DNA of 64,000 bases from Atopsyche davidsoni (GCA_022113835.1 JAILWY010000014.1:558001-622000); one strand, 5' to 3'; positions 46,775 to 59,920 are shown, counted from the first letter of the stretch. A program made the numbers and translations. The notes: a model not told the origin generated them from the sequence alone.

Positions 46775-46880
46775 AGCCCGCCTACAGCTCTGGATTCACT
46801 TGTCAGGACGGATATCAAACCGGGAACCTCTCCATCGAGAGTTCACGGCCCAACCGCTGAGCCAACAAGCCAACCTATTC
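46775..46880 (-). mobile_element. tRNA-derived SINE-like element, family T1
   Basis: The minus strand reads a nearly complete tRNA-like head: CTTGTTGGCTCAGCGGTTGG (A box in a D-arm), a GAACTCTCGATGGAGAG anticodon-arm region, then GGTTCCCGGTTTGATATCC (B box) and GTCCTGACAAG; CTTGT and ACAAG can pair as part of an acceptor stem. Mismatches in the T-loop make a functional tRNA unlikely. Related pieces lie at 21068-21130 and 57580-57612, which supports a dispersed SINE. Confidence 0.65.
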
Positions 46881-46884
46881 AATG

Positions 46885-47660
46885 TGATGGTTATTTATTT
46901 ACTCTTTTCGATATAACTTGCTTAAGGAAAGGATTGAAGGAAAGGAAAACAAACAAATATATGTTAATAAAATTTACTCATTATTTTCATGTATGTGACT
47001 CATTATTTCAGCCGAGCTCATAACGGCAACAGGAAATGTGTGACCTTCGTGCAAACTGTCCAGTAAAATTACCAAATACAAGACGAAGAAAAAGGAATAG
47101 CCACGTATCTCTAAAAATCAGTTAATATATTTTGGATTAAGCTTCATTGTATTCTGATGAAGCTGAAAAAAATTGAATTTGAAGCCTTATAAAGGCGAAA
47201 GCTTTCTCAATAAAAATGATCGTAGTCCCTTACCATGTGTCTATTTACGCACAGTTTTATAACAAGAGAATACATTTTTATTACCTTTAAAATATTAAAT
47301 TGTGTTTATTTCGTTACCTAGTTGAATATTTTATTTTTACATTTGAATAATGAAACTAACCCAACGTTATGGGGAAATTAATCTTTTTGAATTTGCTTAC
47401 AATACAAGAAAAAGGCAAAATAAAATATTTACTTTAATTTGAATCAATGTCGTCAATGAATCAATTTGTGAAAGTTCAATTAAAATAATGTACTGACGTT
47501 AATATTTAAAAAATATATAATAATATTGCTTCGTTTTCCTACTTATATGAACGATAAAGAAATTTTTAAATCAATATGTATTATTTTATTAATTATTCGA
47601 TGCTGATATTTATTTTATGATAACCGATAATTTCATCCTTTGACGGGACAGTTTGCACGA
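46885..47660. other. No supported gene
   Basis: AT-rich. Confidence 0.5.
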
Positions 47661-47663
47661 GTT

Positions 47664-47935
<272 letters not shown>

Positions 47936-47939
47936 ATAC

Positions 47940-49230
47940 TTACTTGTAATTAATTAATGAGTAAATAAAGTAATAATTAAAGGACGCCCACCCAAAAGAG
48001 AATAATGAATTTGAGATATTTATGATTCGAGATTAAAACCATCTTGTGCTAAGCATTATAAAATGAATGTTTCCATTTGTTCCCTTAATTTCACAGACAT
48101 CTCAATTGTAGATTCTCTCGCCGGGTGTGCCTCCCTTGCAGTGAAACAAACAAACGGCAAACAAAAGTGGGGTTTATTCATTAAAAATTAAAACTATAAC
48201 AAAAATTACACACAAATGAGTTATTCATTTCAAAAAGGTCGGATTTGGCTGTGTTCCGGTTAAATTTTAATTTATACATTTTTGCACGGTGCGTCAAGAA
48301 TGGCTACCGATTAATTCTGGCGGGTAAGTAAAGTTCAATATTACTTAGGCTTAAGCCATAACTTTGCGAATTATTTATATTCAAATTATAAAATAATGTT
48401 CACTCGTATCATTATCAAATTAGTACGCCATTTTAGTATAAAATTACAAACAGTTCGGATATATAGTTGAAATATCTTTCAACGCTCCGATTAATTTCAA
48501 CGTTATCAAAATTTACGTGATAATAATAAATCCCCTTTTGAAAATAAATATTTCATTTGTAAAACACAAAACAAAAATATATTTATGGATAAGCACAGAA
48601 AACACGAGTGGACCTTGGATGTTTACTTAACAACCGAGATTCACTTCAATGTTGCCATAAAAAGTATAAATAATAAACACAAACAGTAAAAAAACTAAAC
48701 ACAATAGTATTTATTACACAAACAGCACAAAAAAATCATAAAAAAATATATTTTCTAAAAGTTGCCACATCCGGAATCGGAAAATAAACAAGTTTATATT
48801 TTATTTTTCCTGTCGTATCCAGTATTGATCGAAAAATATTATTGACATTGTTCAGACTGAAAAGCAAACGATTTCTTTTTCTTTTTACTAAAAGCCAATC
48901 GATATTATCTCAAAAGCAAACTTTCGTTTTAATCGCATTATAGCCGGAAAAATATCTCAATCAATTTTCCGCATATGGCACTCGTTATTCACAAGCACAC
49001 AAAACAAACATATAAACAACACGGAAGCTCGTTTCCAACACATAACACAGAAATGCCAGGCCAGGCGGGCGGGAAGCAGGGGGCGGGGGAGGACTCTCGG
49101 CCAAGTAACTTTGGAAACCTCGAGGTCTGGTGGACCTACATTTGTACCATTCATGGATAGCGACTGCAATAGAAGGAGAGCAACGATATGTCATTATTTT
49201 TTTATTCATATTGACCGCCTCGATGAAGGG
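47940..49230. other. No supported gene
   Basis: AT-rich to 49000, then a modest GC patch (49050-49130). No motif recognised. Confidence 0.45.
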
Positions 49231-49239
49231 GCGTCATTT

Positions 49240-49680
49240 TTCGCCGCATTTGGGTGACAGCAAATCGAGTCGACCTTCGAACCGAGCGAGCAGACGAGGG
49301 AGCATTCGCGACGGCTATACTTTTAATCGAAAAATCGCCCGAAGTTTCACGATCTACGGAGGATTTTGGAAATTGGATTAAAAATCGAGTCAAGTCCGGG
49401 CGCTCGCACGCGACTCGCGGCCCTTGCACTGCGCCAATGCAGAGGGCGGGAGGGAGAGAGGGAGAGAGGGAGAGAGGGAGAGAGGGAGACGCCCGCGGCC
49501 CTGCGGCAGCGCCCGTCCCGCTCCCTCCCACTGCGCCAGCATTTCCCCGACTGTTTGTAAATCTGGCGCACGGATCGACACCCGGCGGGGATAAGGGCGC
49601 GTTCGTAATAAAATCGTCTCCGATGCGAGCCACTTCGCTTTCGTCCGGGTACTTTGCCGCGATGCGTCGGGCAAAAAAAG
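49240..49680. other. CpG-rich block, unassigned
   Basis: Frames of 140-175 codons are open on both strands through this block and the purine array inside it, which is what GC-rich composition produces. No recognisable domain. A promoter or first exon is possible. Confidence 0.3.
49450..49489. repeat. Purine-rich minisatellite, 8-bp unit GGGAGAGA x5
   Basis: Five octamers on the plus strand, all purine, so the tract can form triplex-type structures. Confidence 0.9.
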
Positions 49681-50249
49681 TATAATGGCGGAAAATCGGA
49701 CTAAGGAATAAAAAAACAATCAAAGTCACGCGATAGCTCGATATCGGAAGTCTCCACTGCGATCGAGCATGCCGGAAGTCACGAGAGAAGGGCTACATAT
49801 TGAAATACAAACACAACGGACTGCAACCAATTTTGCCAGATTAATTTAAAGCACGTTTTAATTAATAATCTCGACAAATTCAAATCGCAATGATCCAAAA
49901 AGAAACGCCCCTTTTCCAAATGCAGCGTCCTCTCCCTCTCGTTTGGGAAATGAGTTTGAAAATACGATAAACTAATAATATATTTGTGAAAGTATAAGCT
50001 CTGGGTTATTTGTCATACTGATCAGTAAGGCAAACGTGATCTTCAAATCCTAATTCAATTAGTATCATTTCTTCCCTTTATATTAATTTACATATTAATT
50101 TGCATTGATAGTTTTTATGATTATGTATCCATATCCATTTGCACAAGGGTGCACCTGGGTGTGGTGTACACGCGGCCAGCTCGCGGCTTACGGCAGGCAG
50201 CGTCACGAAGGCGCGCCGATACATTTCCATTCCCAGCCAAAACAGAGGC

Positions 50250-50316
50250 GCCCCCGCCCGCCCCGCCCCGCCCCGCCCGCCCCGCCCGCCCCGCCCGCCC
50301 CGCCCGCCCCGCCCGG
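50250..50316. repeat. GC-rich minisatellite, 9-bp unit CCCGCCCCG
   Basis: An early 5-bp phase (CCCCG) is followed by six or so 9-bp units. The complementary strand has closely spaced G-runs (G4 potential). It lies in a CpG-rich block at 50160-50690 whose long frames on both strands (up to 203 codons) have no recognisable domain. Confidence 0.9.
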
Positions 50317-50689
50317 CCGCCGCGCGTGCGCGCCCGCTGCCCCGCTGACCCAGTTGGGGCGGTCGATAGGCGCGCGACCCGGTCAGACGGTGTGCCGCGC
50401 GGGCCGTGCCCGGAGACCCGCTGGCCCGATTTACTGCAACACTCCCGCTGTTGCCTGACGAAAAACGAGGACTCCTGCGAATTTCGGGGGAAATGGGAAT
50501 CGAACGATGGACTCGGTCGGCGTCGGCTGCGCGTGCCGCGGAAAATGAAGCGCGCTCTGGGGTTCCCGATCGCATTCCTCGCGCGCTGTCCTTCTCCCGT
50601 TCCTGACGCCCTCGGAGGCTTCGGGTGTGCCGCGAGCCGCTCCGGGCGCGACGCTCGGGAAGCCGTTAATTTTCGTTTTATTGAAAAAA

Positions 50690-51325
50690 ACGCTTCGCGA
50701 ACAAAAGAATCCCTTTTGTATTTGAAAAAAGAAAAAGAACGGACCGTTTTGATTTTTTAGGTTTTAAAATAATTATAAGGAAAGGTATCAATACCACCCG
50801 GTATTTCAATAGTTTGACGAAAGCGTCAGTATCCTCGGAGTCGGGCGAAGCTCGACTTCCGGCCGGAGATGGCGACAGATCGGTGACGATGCAGCGAAAA
50901 CCTCCTTCCCGCATCCGAGCGGACGATGCCTGCGGATAGATCGTCGGTTTTACAATCGCGACTGTAATTTAAAACGCGCAACCAAAAAATCTCTTCAATC
51001 ACAATAATCGAGGAGAATAAGCACAATTTACCATAGGAATATTCAAAAACAAATCCGAGTTTGTAATCAAATCCGTGTTTGCGGTAACTGGGCGTTGTTT
51101 TTTCAAATCTTTCGCTGCTAATAATATTTATAACAAACACCGAACAACGCATACGTTATATTTGTGGGAAATTCTCGCGATTCAACATTTTTTACTACAA
51201 CAACGGCGATGTCGATCACAACACGCCCGCAGCGGAACGAGCCACTCGTGGAGCGCACACTTCAATACACGAAATAATGAAAAATGACTAGAAATAGATA
51301 TTGAAAATTAATATTATGAAGCAAA
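50690..51325. other. No supported gene
   Basis: Mixed composition; no motif recognised. Confidence 0.4.
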
Positions 51326-51330
51326 GCAAT

Positions 51331-51510
51331 TCAATCGCCAGGATCGCTTGAATCGTTGAGCTCGGAGCGAACCGCTCTGGGGCTGAACCGAACCTGAAGC
51401 TCGGCGGCGTCAGGTCCATCCCGCGACTGAGGATCGTCGCTCGCTTTTCTTCCTCCTGCAGACGTACTCTTGTCGAGCGACATTGATAGGGGCGGGAACA
51501 TCTCCGTGGA
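51331..51510 (-). CDS. Candidate terminal exon (uncertain)
   Basis: On the minus strand, MFPPLSMSLDKSTSAGGRK and about 35 further hydrophilic residues end in a TGA at 51331-51333. The segment has G/C-rich third positions in an otherwise AT-rich neighbourhood. Upstream AG dinucleotides could serve as acceptors, but the pyrimidine tract is weak, and no AATAAA follows within 60 bases. If real, it is the end of a gene read toward lower coordinates. Product not recognised. Confidence 0.25.
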   Translation of the reverse strand, partial: STEMFPPLSMSLDKSTSAGGRKASDDPQSRDGPDAAELQVRFSPRAVRSELNDSSDPGD

Positions 51511-51981
51511 TAGAAACACGGGATAAATATGAAATGCTAACATTTCAAATAGAAACGAATGAATGAATTTTGAACATAAATAGATGATGTAGTATTATTA
51601 AAATAATTTTGTTCTACAAAACCTCTATTTTGTAACAATAGTGAGTTATTTGAATTACTATTTAAAAAATAATATTATATATATATATATATATATTGTT
51701 TTCGATGTACGATTCGTGCTTTAAGATAAAAGTTTTGGAATGGTCGCTGTTCGTGACGACTACTTGATGGTATTTCGAAAAAGGCCATATCTCAAGAGTG
51801 TCGAAAAACCCTCGACCGTCTCAGGCTGGCCCGCGGGCGCAGAGAGGCAGGTGTCTCCGGAGATAACGCTGCAGCTTTTGTGGCCGCGGGGGAGGCTGGC
51901 GGAGCGGGGCGGGGCCCGGAGTGCCCCAGATTCTCGGGGCGCAACTGGGTCACGGAATCGATACCGCAGGGCAGATGTGTG

Positions 51982-52037
51982 CCGGGGGCGGGGGTCCGGG
52001 GGCGGGGGTCCCGGGGCGGGGGTCCCGGGGCGGGGGC
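51982..52037. repeat. G-rich minisatellite, 14-bp unit
   Basis: Units of the type TCCCGGGGCGGGGG repeated about four times; runs of four or five G give strong G-quadruplex potential on the plus strand. Confidence 0.9.
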
Positions 52038-52204
52038 CGGTGTGGCGGGGCCGGTGTGGCGGTGTGGCGGGGCCGGTGTGGCGGGGCCGGTGTGGCGGGG
52101 CCGGTGTGGCGGTGTGGCGGGGCCGGTGTGGCGGGGCCGGTGTGGCGGGGCCGGTGTGGCGGTGTGGCGGGGCCGGTGTGGCGGTGTGGCGGTGTGGCGG
52201 GGCC
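52036..52204. repeat. Compound GC-rich minisatellite built from 8- and 14-bp units
   Basis: The block is assembled from GTGTGGCG (8 bp) and GTGTGGCGGGGCCG (14 bp) in an irregular order such as 14-14-8-14. All frames on both strands are open through it (up to 221 codons on plus), so none is evidence of a gene. Confidence 0.95.
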
Positions 52205-52289
52205 GCCCCGAGGCCGCCGTCTGGTCGTGCGGAGCGCCGCCCCCCGCGGACGATGGCGCTGACGACCCGGGGATCCGTCAGCCGCAACT

Positions 52290-54370
52290 TTCCCTTTTAT
52301 TTACAAAATTTCTTGGCGGACACGGTACACGCGTTTACTTTGTCAGAACTACTGATGATAATTGTATCCCCCCGCATAGGTATGTCGGGTGTGAATCCCT
52401 CGTGAAAAAACGACGAGAAAAATATTCGATTTTGTAACCCGACACCGCACGAGTGAAAATAAGATTTTTTTAAATAATTGGTATTGTCTTTGTTGACTCA
52501 AAAAAAGTTAAAAATATTTGTATATGTTCATAAGACTGAAAGCTGTGCTGCGTGCGCCCCCCGCCTTGTCGGTCCATAGCGCATCTGCACGCGACGAGCC
52601 GAGCTCTCCCCGGCTGCAGCGGCACCGGCCCTGGCCCTGGCACTGTAGCTGTAGCTGTAGCTGTGCGCCACTGAATAAATAAATAATATGTCGAGGGAGC
52701 ATACGATATATGCGGAGGGCGTATGAACTCTCTCAGGTGCATTGGGTCTAAAATAATTATTAAATTAAACGGTTTGCATGTAATAATATTTTATATCCGC
52801 CTGTCGTGGATTTACTTTCTTAAATTAATTTTTTTCAATTTGATTCAGCAAACCTTCCAAACAATACTCGTTGAGCCTTATATAAATAAAAACAATCAGA
52901 AAAATGTTAAGAATCTGTTTTTTTCTTGGCATTGTATAAATGATACTTGTTTGTTTGATGAGAAAAAAAACTCTTTTAAGTGAAAACATTGACAAGCTAC
53001 GAAACTATCTAATTCTAGAATTACATTGAACTTGTCTATCACTTTTGCTTATTGAAACTTTACGAATCAAATTTTTTCTTTATGATTCTTAAGGCAGTTG
53101 CTCCCAGCCTTTTGATTGCCTCTCGCGTCCAGCCGGACACCAGAGGCAGTCCATTACCGGGCGAAATCGTGTCATTTAATTAATTTAATTGTCACTTTAT
53201 TTTTCTATATCGAAAGTTGATTTTTTTAGAGTATTGAAAAAACTATAAATTATGCTTATCTATTTTTTATTATTTAATTAACGTCCATTTTCAGGGTAAA
53301 ATAAAATCTTGAAGATGTTGAAAAATTGGATAAAATGACGACTTTTCAAAACCAAAGTTTGTTAAAGGTTTTTTTTAAAAAAAATTAAATTAATAAGACG
53401 CACATGGTTTATATTTAATCTTTTAATTCCAATTGAAAAAAAGACTTTTAAATGTTTAGGATTCTTGGAAAATGTACCGGACGCATCTCCAAATTCCTAC
53501 ACTTCAATCGGAAAAACACATATTTATCATATTAATAGAAAATTTATAAGAAATAAAATATATTGTGTTCGGTTGAAGGGATGTATCAAACTTTTTGCAT
53601 TTAAATATTTTTGATTAGTGCGGTCGATTTTTCGCAAAACGGACTAGAAAATGATAAAAAAACTCGATTATGGGACCTAGACCCTTAATATTACTAGACG
53701 CTTATAAAAATAACAAGGAAAAAAAACAATGGCAAATTTGCGTTATTGCGAAAATCAATATTAGAGAGTTCTATGTTCATTGAAAAAACCCCACGCCACT
53801 GCAGCAAAACATCCACAATATATATATATATATATATATAGTTTTTAGATTGAACAAACATTGTACAATCGCGAGTTGATAATTTATTGACATCAAATAA
53901 TCTTTCGAATAAATAGTGATATAATATGGAGATATAAACATGTTTTAAGAAAATGAGCGAGGTAATGCTTTCTGCAATTTTTCAAATGTTAAAAGGGTAC
54001 AAAACTTGTTTATTTATTTCCACGCGTAATAAAACTTTGATAGCTGGAGTAAAATAACACAAAAACAAAGAGCGAATAAATACACGATAAAAATAATGTA
54101 ATTTGGCAAAGTTTTGATCGTTTATTTGTTGGATCATGTGTTAGTTTAGCGCAGAAAATTTACCCCGGAACAATCGAGGACACAGAGTGTTTCTAAACTC
54201 AACGCTACTGGAATAATATGCAAACCAATAAACGTTGTACACATTGTACATACATTTTTACCTACTTTTTACCTGTAATTTTTATGTATAATTTATATAT
54301 TTGAATTGAGTCCGCACACAGACTAATCAACAGAAATGACCACCAAAAAACAATTATAGTCAAAATGAAC
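52290..54370. other. No supported gene; one short odd frame
   Basis: Mostly AT-rich. At 53088-53165 the minus strand reads LPLVSGWTREAIKRLGATA and ends in a stop. The GC-richer codons stand out from the surroundings, but I cannot assign a family and see no splice sites. (CTGTAG)n occurs at about 52646-52665 and a TA run at 53819-53840. Confidence 0.35.
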
Positions 54371-54375
54371 ATCCA

Positions 54376-54447
54376 GGATGTGGGATTCGAATCCCTCTTA
54401 TGTCTCGTTAAAAAAATCGTTGATTTTTTTGTGTTGATTCGTTCGTT
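54376..54447 (+). mobile_element. tRNA-related SINE-like element, family T2, degraded copy
   Basis: GGGATTCGAATCCC (B box) is followed by TTATGTCTCGTTAAAAAAATC and TTGTGTTGATTCGTTCG. Same order of parts as at 58167-58244. Confidence 0.5.
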
Positions 54448-54449
54448 AT

Positions 54450-57400
54450 TCGTGCATCGCATAGTTCGACCTTGTAGCTGGTGCTTTTACAATGTAGCAA
54501 ACAGTGATAAACACGCTGTCCAATACGTTATACTGCAATAGCTATATGTGTGTTTTAATTGATTAAATGTTATATACTCTATTTATTTACTATCTATTTC
54601 CCGGATTTGTAATCAGCCAAATTTGGCTTTACATAAAGAAACTTTTTAAATTTTATATTATTCGGTTTCGTGGTTTGGATTTGTGATATTTTAAATTAAA
54701 ATGAACAGCACGGAGTCGCCGTTGAGGGATTTCCGTATGAATTCAGTCCGCCGGGCGCGCATAACGTGTGGAAAGTTTCAGCGTGGAATTATCGCATTGC
54801 AGGAGCCGCGTCCTTGGGCGGGGGCGAGGGCAGAGCGCCTCATTTTCCGGTCAGACACACTTATCAAATACGTATAGTTCTTTTTGATTGACCGAAATAT
54901 CGTATTCGAGCGATCTCATGTAAAGATATGAAATTGTATCACGAATAAAAAAAATGTTTTTATTTCACGATCAGAATAAAATATAGATATTTTTTTTGGC
55001 TATTCACGACTAAGTAAGAATAATACTAGCAATCAAATTTTAAAATTAAAAATAGTTTTATACACAGACAAAAATATCTATCACAATCCATAGTGGGACG
55101 CTAAGTAACTAACAAAAATAAATCAATAAATAAAAAAAATATATATATATATATATATACATAAAGTAGTCTATTTTTAGTATTATGGAGAGAAAGAAAC
55201 TAATCTAAATTAATAAATAAGTACGAGCAGAGCGAATTAGCACGAAATAATCGTAACCGTGTTTGAAGTTCTCCGCCTAACCCCGTTCTGAAGAAAATTT
55301 GCAATTTGAAAATAGAATTAAAATCTTTCAAGTTGGCCAACCTGAAGTTCGCGCACGGCGTGAAGCTGAAGCGCGAAATCATAGACGACAACAATTCTTT
55401 TTGACAGGGAATTGATGGGAAGTAATTTACACAAATATATTTAAATGTGGTAAAAACCAAGATGAATGGCGCCCGCTCTAAAAGCGAGCTATTTTTAAAA
55501 TTAATTGATATATTTTGAGACTCCTTAACATGTGAACACGTTTGTATCATTTAACACGTCACATCGCATGATTCAGCATCGTGACTCCGCGGCCAGCGGG
55601 ATGTCCCGGAGCCGACTGCCGAACACATCGACTGATGTTAGAAGTTCGAAGACACGTCTGTTAGAGCCTGATTTGAGATTTGTGATTTTAGTGACAGGAC
55701 CATCGAACCCGACTCCATTATGATTGACTTTACTTCAAGTGGATACTTATCGCTAGCCACTAGTTGGTATTTTTTTTTCTTCGGCTACTGAAAAATCGAC
55801 CGAGCGGAATAATCGTCGGGCACAGGGGCTGACCGCGTCGGATAATTGATCGGCGGCCTGCGTGATTTAACCTCCGCCCCCCGATTGGGAGCGTTCACAG
55901 GCAATTATACATATCGAGCCGTCGCTTGTAGGGAAATATCTTTGACGACATTGCAAGGTAGGATTTGAAAACGGCTGCCGACAGCGAGAGAAAGCGCGCC
56001 CCGAGCGGTGGCGTCCCGGGAGAGGACGATGGAGTCATCCACCCCGACCGGCACACGTTTTGGGGTAGCCTTTTTAATATTTGTGTACATGTAATGTTTT
56101 AAATAACAGAATCAGTTTTTGTTATAATTATGCAATTTAACAAACATGCGTACTGACCCTTGATTTGCTAATATTCATTTAATAAAATAGAAGGTACGCC
56201 GTTTGCTGTAGAAATTTGATTCAGATTAGTATTTTTTCTATGAATTATCCGGTCAATACTTCCCCACACGCGCGAAAGGCCTGTAATTATTTGGTGTTTG
56301 ATAATCATTCATTTGCGTCTAGTGTTGAGAGCACTTGTATCAATTTAGTAATCTTTATGTAGATAAGTAAAGCTGCAAAACCGACAAAATGAGCATATTG
56401 GAAGGATGTAAATTGATTTTTAAAATATTTATAGCGGAAAGTTTACACACTATTAGGTAATTTCCGCAAGAAAATATTCCACAATAGCGTATTATGAATA
56501 TAGCGACAAAATATATATTATGTTTAGAGCACGTTTGTCATTTAAGTGCTCGATACGGCTACACGCTTGTAACATCCCTGTCAAGGGTACGAATTATATT
56601 GCAATCAAGATGGACAAAAACAAACCTTCCATTGTCAAGCATACAAATAGGACAGCTATCAATCTGGATTGGAAAACCCCCTAAGTATGGCCGGTCGCCT
56701 GTGTACTATCGAGCATTCGTATGGGATGGCAGACGAGTCTTCAGCATCAAATATCGAGAGCATCCTGTCAAACCTTCGCATAGGTTAGCAGCCGAGTTGG
56801 ATCGAAAAGTTTCTTTTGACTATAACGGGACTATATTTGTTGACACTCTTCGTGTCTAATTCTCGGAATAGCTCGCCAAGCTCACGGGCTCCTCGGGCTC
56901 CTCGGGCAGCAGAGTGCAGCGGGCGGGCCGTGGCGTGCTGGCTTATTGATTTCCCGGGGGCGTGCACGCGCCTGCTGCAGCGAGCCGGCCCGCGAACTCA
57001 TTACCCACTCCGTACAGTACTGTTCTGTGATTTTGAACCGTTTTACGATTAAAAACACGACTTTCAAATCAATGTCAACTGATAGATTATTTCGGTTTTG
57101 CTATTGGAGCACCGAGTTGATCTGAAGTTTCGGCTCCGCTAGGGGTGCGCCTCTCCGTCATAACCCAAAGTATTAGTACGTTTTTTTCGTCGTCGGTCCG
57201 AAAGTAATATAGTAATTAAAATTTAAAAACTAATAAAAAAGCGCTCACAAACTAAAGCGATCGTTATTTCATGGCTATTTCGAGATTTATATTTGTTGTT
57301 TTAATAAGGAGCATTACAAATCGAATCGGTCTGTCGCGGATGGCAATATAAAAATCTGCGATTTTGTATTAATTTTTAATTCTATATTAGTTAAAATATA

Positions 57401-57570
57401 AAAAAGGAAGTCCGTGAAAAAACTAAACTATAACGTGCTACCCATACAAATTATATACACCCATATAAATAAACAAATATATATATATAAATGGATGTAT
57501 TGTTTGTACCAATACACGCAATATCAATACAAATATTCTTGGTCAAACTGAAACGGGAATGGACCGAAAT
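54450..57570. other. No supported gene
   Basis: GC-richer patches at 54700-54840, 55580-55640, 55800-56060 and 56870-57010. The plus frame at 56494-56859 (121 codons) includes GRSPVYYRAFVWDGRRVFS and could be a retroelement scrap, but I cannot name it. Minus 55200-55550 is unremarkable. Confidence 0.35.
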
Positions 57571-57579
57571 ACATTAGTT

Positions 57580-57612
57580 TGGAATTCACCTGCCAGGACG
57601 GGGGTCGACCCG
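57580..57612 (-). mobile_element. tRNA-derived SINE-like element, family T1, fragment
   Basis: Minus strand GGGTCGACCCCCGTCCTGGC followed by AGGTGAATTCC matches the B-box end and downstream part of the 46775-46880 copy. Confidence 0.45.
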
Positions 57613-58131
57613 AGCCGAGCTTCAGCGAACCGAAAACGTGCTGCTGCAAAACCAGTTCGATGTGAATTTTTACAGAAGTATCTCGGAAAACTTCGCAATG
57701 TGAGAGCCATCAGTGAGCGCGGTACTTATTTTAAAATAATAATGGATATATCCGTCCACTATTTTTTATTTAAATTAATTTAAAAAAAATAGTGATATAC
57801 TTAAAGTGGTACTTTTCTGAAATTTAATTTATTGTAAATTCAAAAAATAAAACTGCTCGTTCAGATGATCTTCTGCTGGTTTGAACTGAATTAGTAGTAA
57901 TGATGTTGGGAGGGGGGAGGGGAGGCTTCAGGTAGCATTTGTAAAAGTTCTAGCATAGATTATTTGTGAAGAATTTAAAAATAATTGCACCCATTTTATA
58001 ATAAAAACACAAAAACCAATGTTTACAAAACCAGCCACAAAATTGAGTATTTTTTAATGCCAACGATTACTGTAAGATATTTAATAAATTTGCGATCTTT
58101 ATATTGTGAATGCAATGTGTTTTTAAAATAA

Positions 58132-58244
58132 TCGATTCACACATGAAACGCGAAAAAAAAAAAAAAAAGCCGCGGGTTCAATCCCACTCGTGTCTCGTGA
58201 GAGTTTTTTTGAGGATTTTTCCAATCGTTTCATGTGTGAATCGA
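58132..58244 (+). mobile_element. Family T2 element bounded by perfect 19-bp inverted repeats
   Basis: TCGATTCACACATGAAACG at 58132-58150 is the exact reverse complement of 58226-58244. Inside are a run of 16 A, a tRNA B-box-like GCGGGTTCAATCCCACTCG, GTCTCGTGAGAG and a T-rich stretch. It combines features of a SINE (B box, shared tail) and a MITE (terminal inverted repeats). No target duplication is evident. Copies of the right half occur at 14968 and 54376, and in reverse at 34362. Confidence 0.65.
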
Positions 58245-58259
58245 CAACCTAAAAACATT

Positions 58260-59920
58260 AAAAAAAAATTAAATGCACTTATTCCACTGCACCTACATTA
58301 TGATTAAATATTTAATATATTATCAGTGATCTGTCAATTTGTAAACTCCGTCTAATTTTTAAAAACAATATTAAATATTTCCGCTATCGGGCGAATGAGG
58401 TCTCGATGTCTCCGTAAAAAAATATAGTCTAAAATCCTACCGTTTTTAAATATTTATCGCTTCTGTTTGCTGCTTCAAGCACACTACCCCTGCAATTATC
58501 TAAAACCACCCTTTACTGTGTAGTTAATTTCTATTCAAATGTCGAAACCGCTACAAGCACTCGCGAGCGGAAAAGGAAGTCGATATTTTCAGGTGTCATT
58601 AGCGTGAATTTAAAATGAAAGGATACGAAACTGGCATAGCTAAACAAACGCGGCGTTGTGTGCCGGAGGTGCGCAAAGTTTAGTATCTATAAGATATAAT
58701 CGATCTGATAAAAATGTAAATAATGCAGGTGTCGAACCCGCCAGGTACTGCTGATAAGAGTGGCCATTGATATTTTTGGTGAATCGGTTCTTTCGAAAAA
58801 CTCTATAACTAAAAAAATTATTCCGAAAAGGGGCGGTACTTGGTATTCTACGAATCGGACCCGATCTATCGAATGTTCTACTGCTGATAAACTAGTACTG
58901 AAAAAATACTATTTATTAAATTTAAATAAAAAAACTGCCATTTAAATTCAGTATAAAGTAAAGCGATCCCACTCTTTTTTACAGTTTTGTAAAAAAATGT
59001 GGACGCCATTGATTAACTCACGGTTCGGTTGTCGCTTGTGTTGCAACGCGTGTAGGTCGAATGAGCAAACAACAAAGTTAATAGATTTGACTAACGCGTG
59101 TCCGTAATGTCGGCATGATTGTATTTTGGAAAATAAATGTACATTTCGATACGAAAATGTAGGTGAAAATTTCCATAAAAAGCATGTATTTTTCTTTCGT
59201 TTCGCGCTGATACGATGTACTTATTATTACTTTAAATAAATAAAAGTTAAGTCACATTATGAAAAGTAAACAATTAATTTACGAAAATATGTCATAATTT
59301 CGTTAGTTATATATATATTTCACCTGCAAAATGCATTTTTTTGTATAAGTAAATTTGAACCACCCATTTAGTCTAATGTTATACAATAATAATAAATATG
59401 TCGCATCAAAATTATATAAATGAAAAGTTCTAAATAATAAGATAATTGAGTTTTTATATTTTTCATATATCTCTTAACTAAAGTTTTAAATCAATCGATA
59501 AACGTCATTTACTGTGAATATTATGATTATCTGTTAAGTTGGATTATTATATATTTAATAAGCTATTTTGTGTGCATTTTTATTCTATTTTTCTACATCA
59601 CGTCAAAGTCGAGATCACTTTTGTTTACAAATAATCGATAAAGGGAAATAAGCCACATCCTCCGACGTCGATAGAATCCGAGCGGTATCGCGACCGCCTT
59701 CGATTGACCGTTCGAGGGTTTTCCGACGGTCACGAGAGTTTTATGAAATCGGACAACACAAAAATCGTTCAGAGTGCAAAGTGATACCGTTTTTGACAAA
59801 GAGTATCCAGCGTCGTCGGCTCGTCGTCGCGGAGGGCACTACGGAGATGCTTATATTTCTCATTAGCACGTATCAAAATATTTTTCAAAGCGCACTTCTG
59901 CAAGTATTCGATGTTTGAAT
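58260..59920. other. No supported gene
   Basis: AT-rich to about 59600, then rising GC toward the CpG island. Confidence 0.5.

Noticed and set aside
51740..52405. 221-, 185- and 175-codon frames on both strands
   Set aside because: Open only because the 8/14-bp GC-rich units contain no stop in any frame.
56494..56859. 121-codon plus frame as a gene
   Set aside because: No recognisable domain, no splice context, and the opposite strand is also largely open; left as a possible retroelement scrap.
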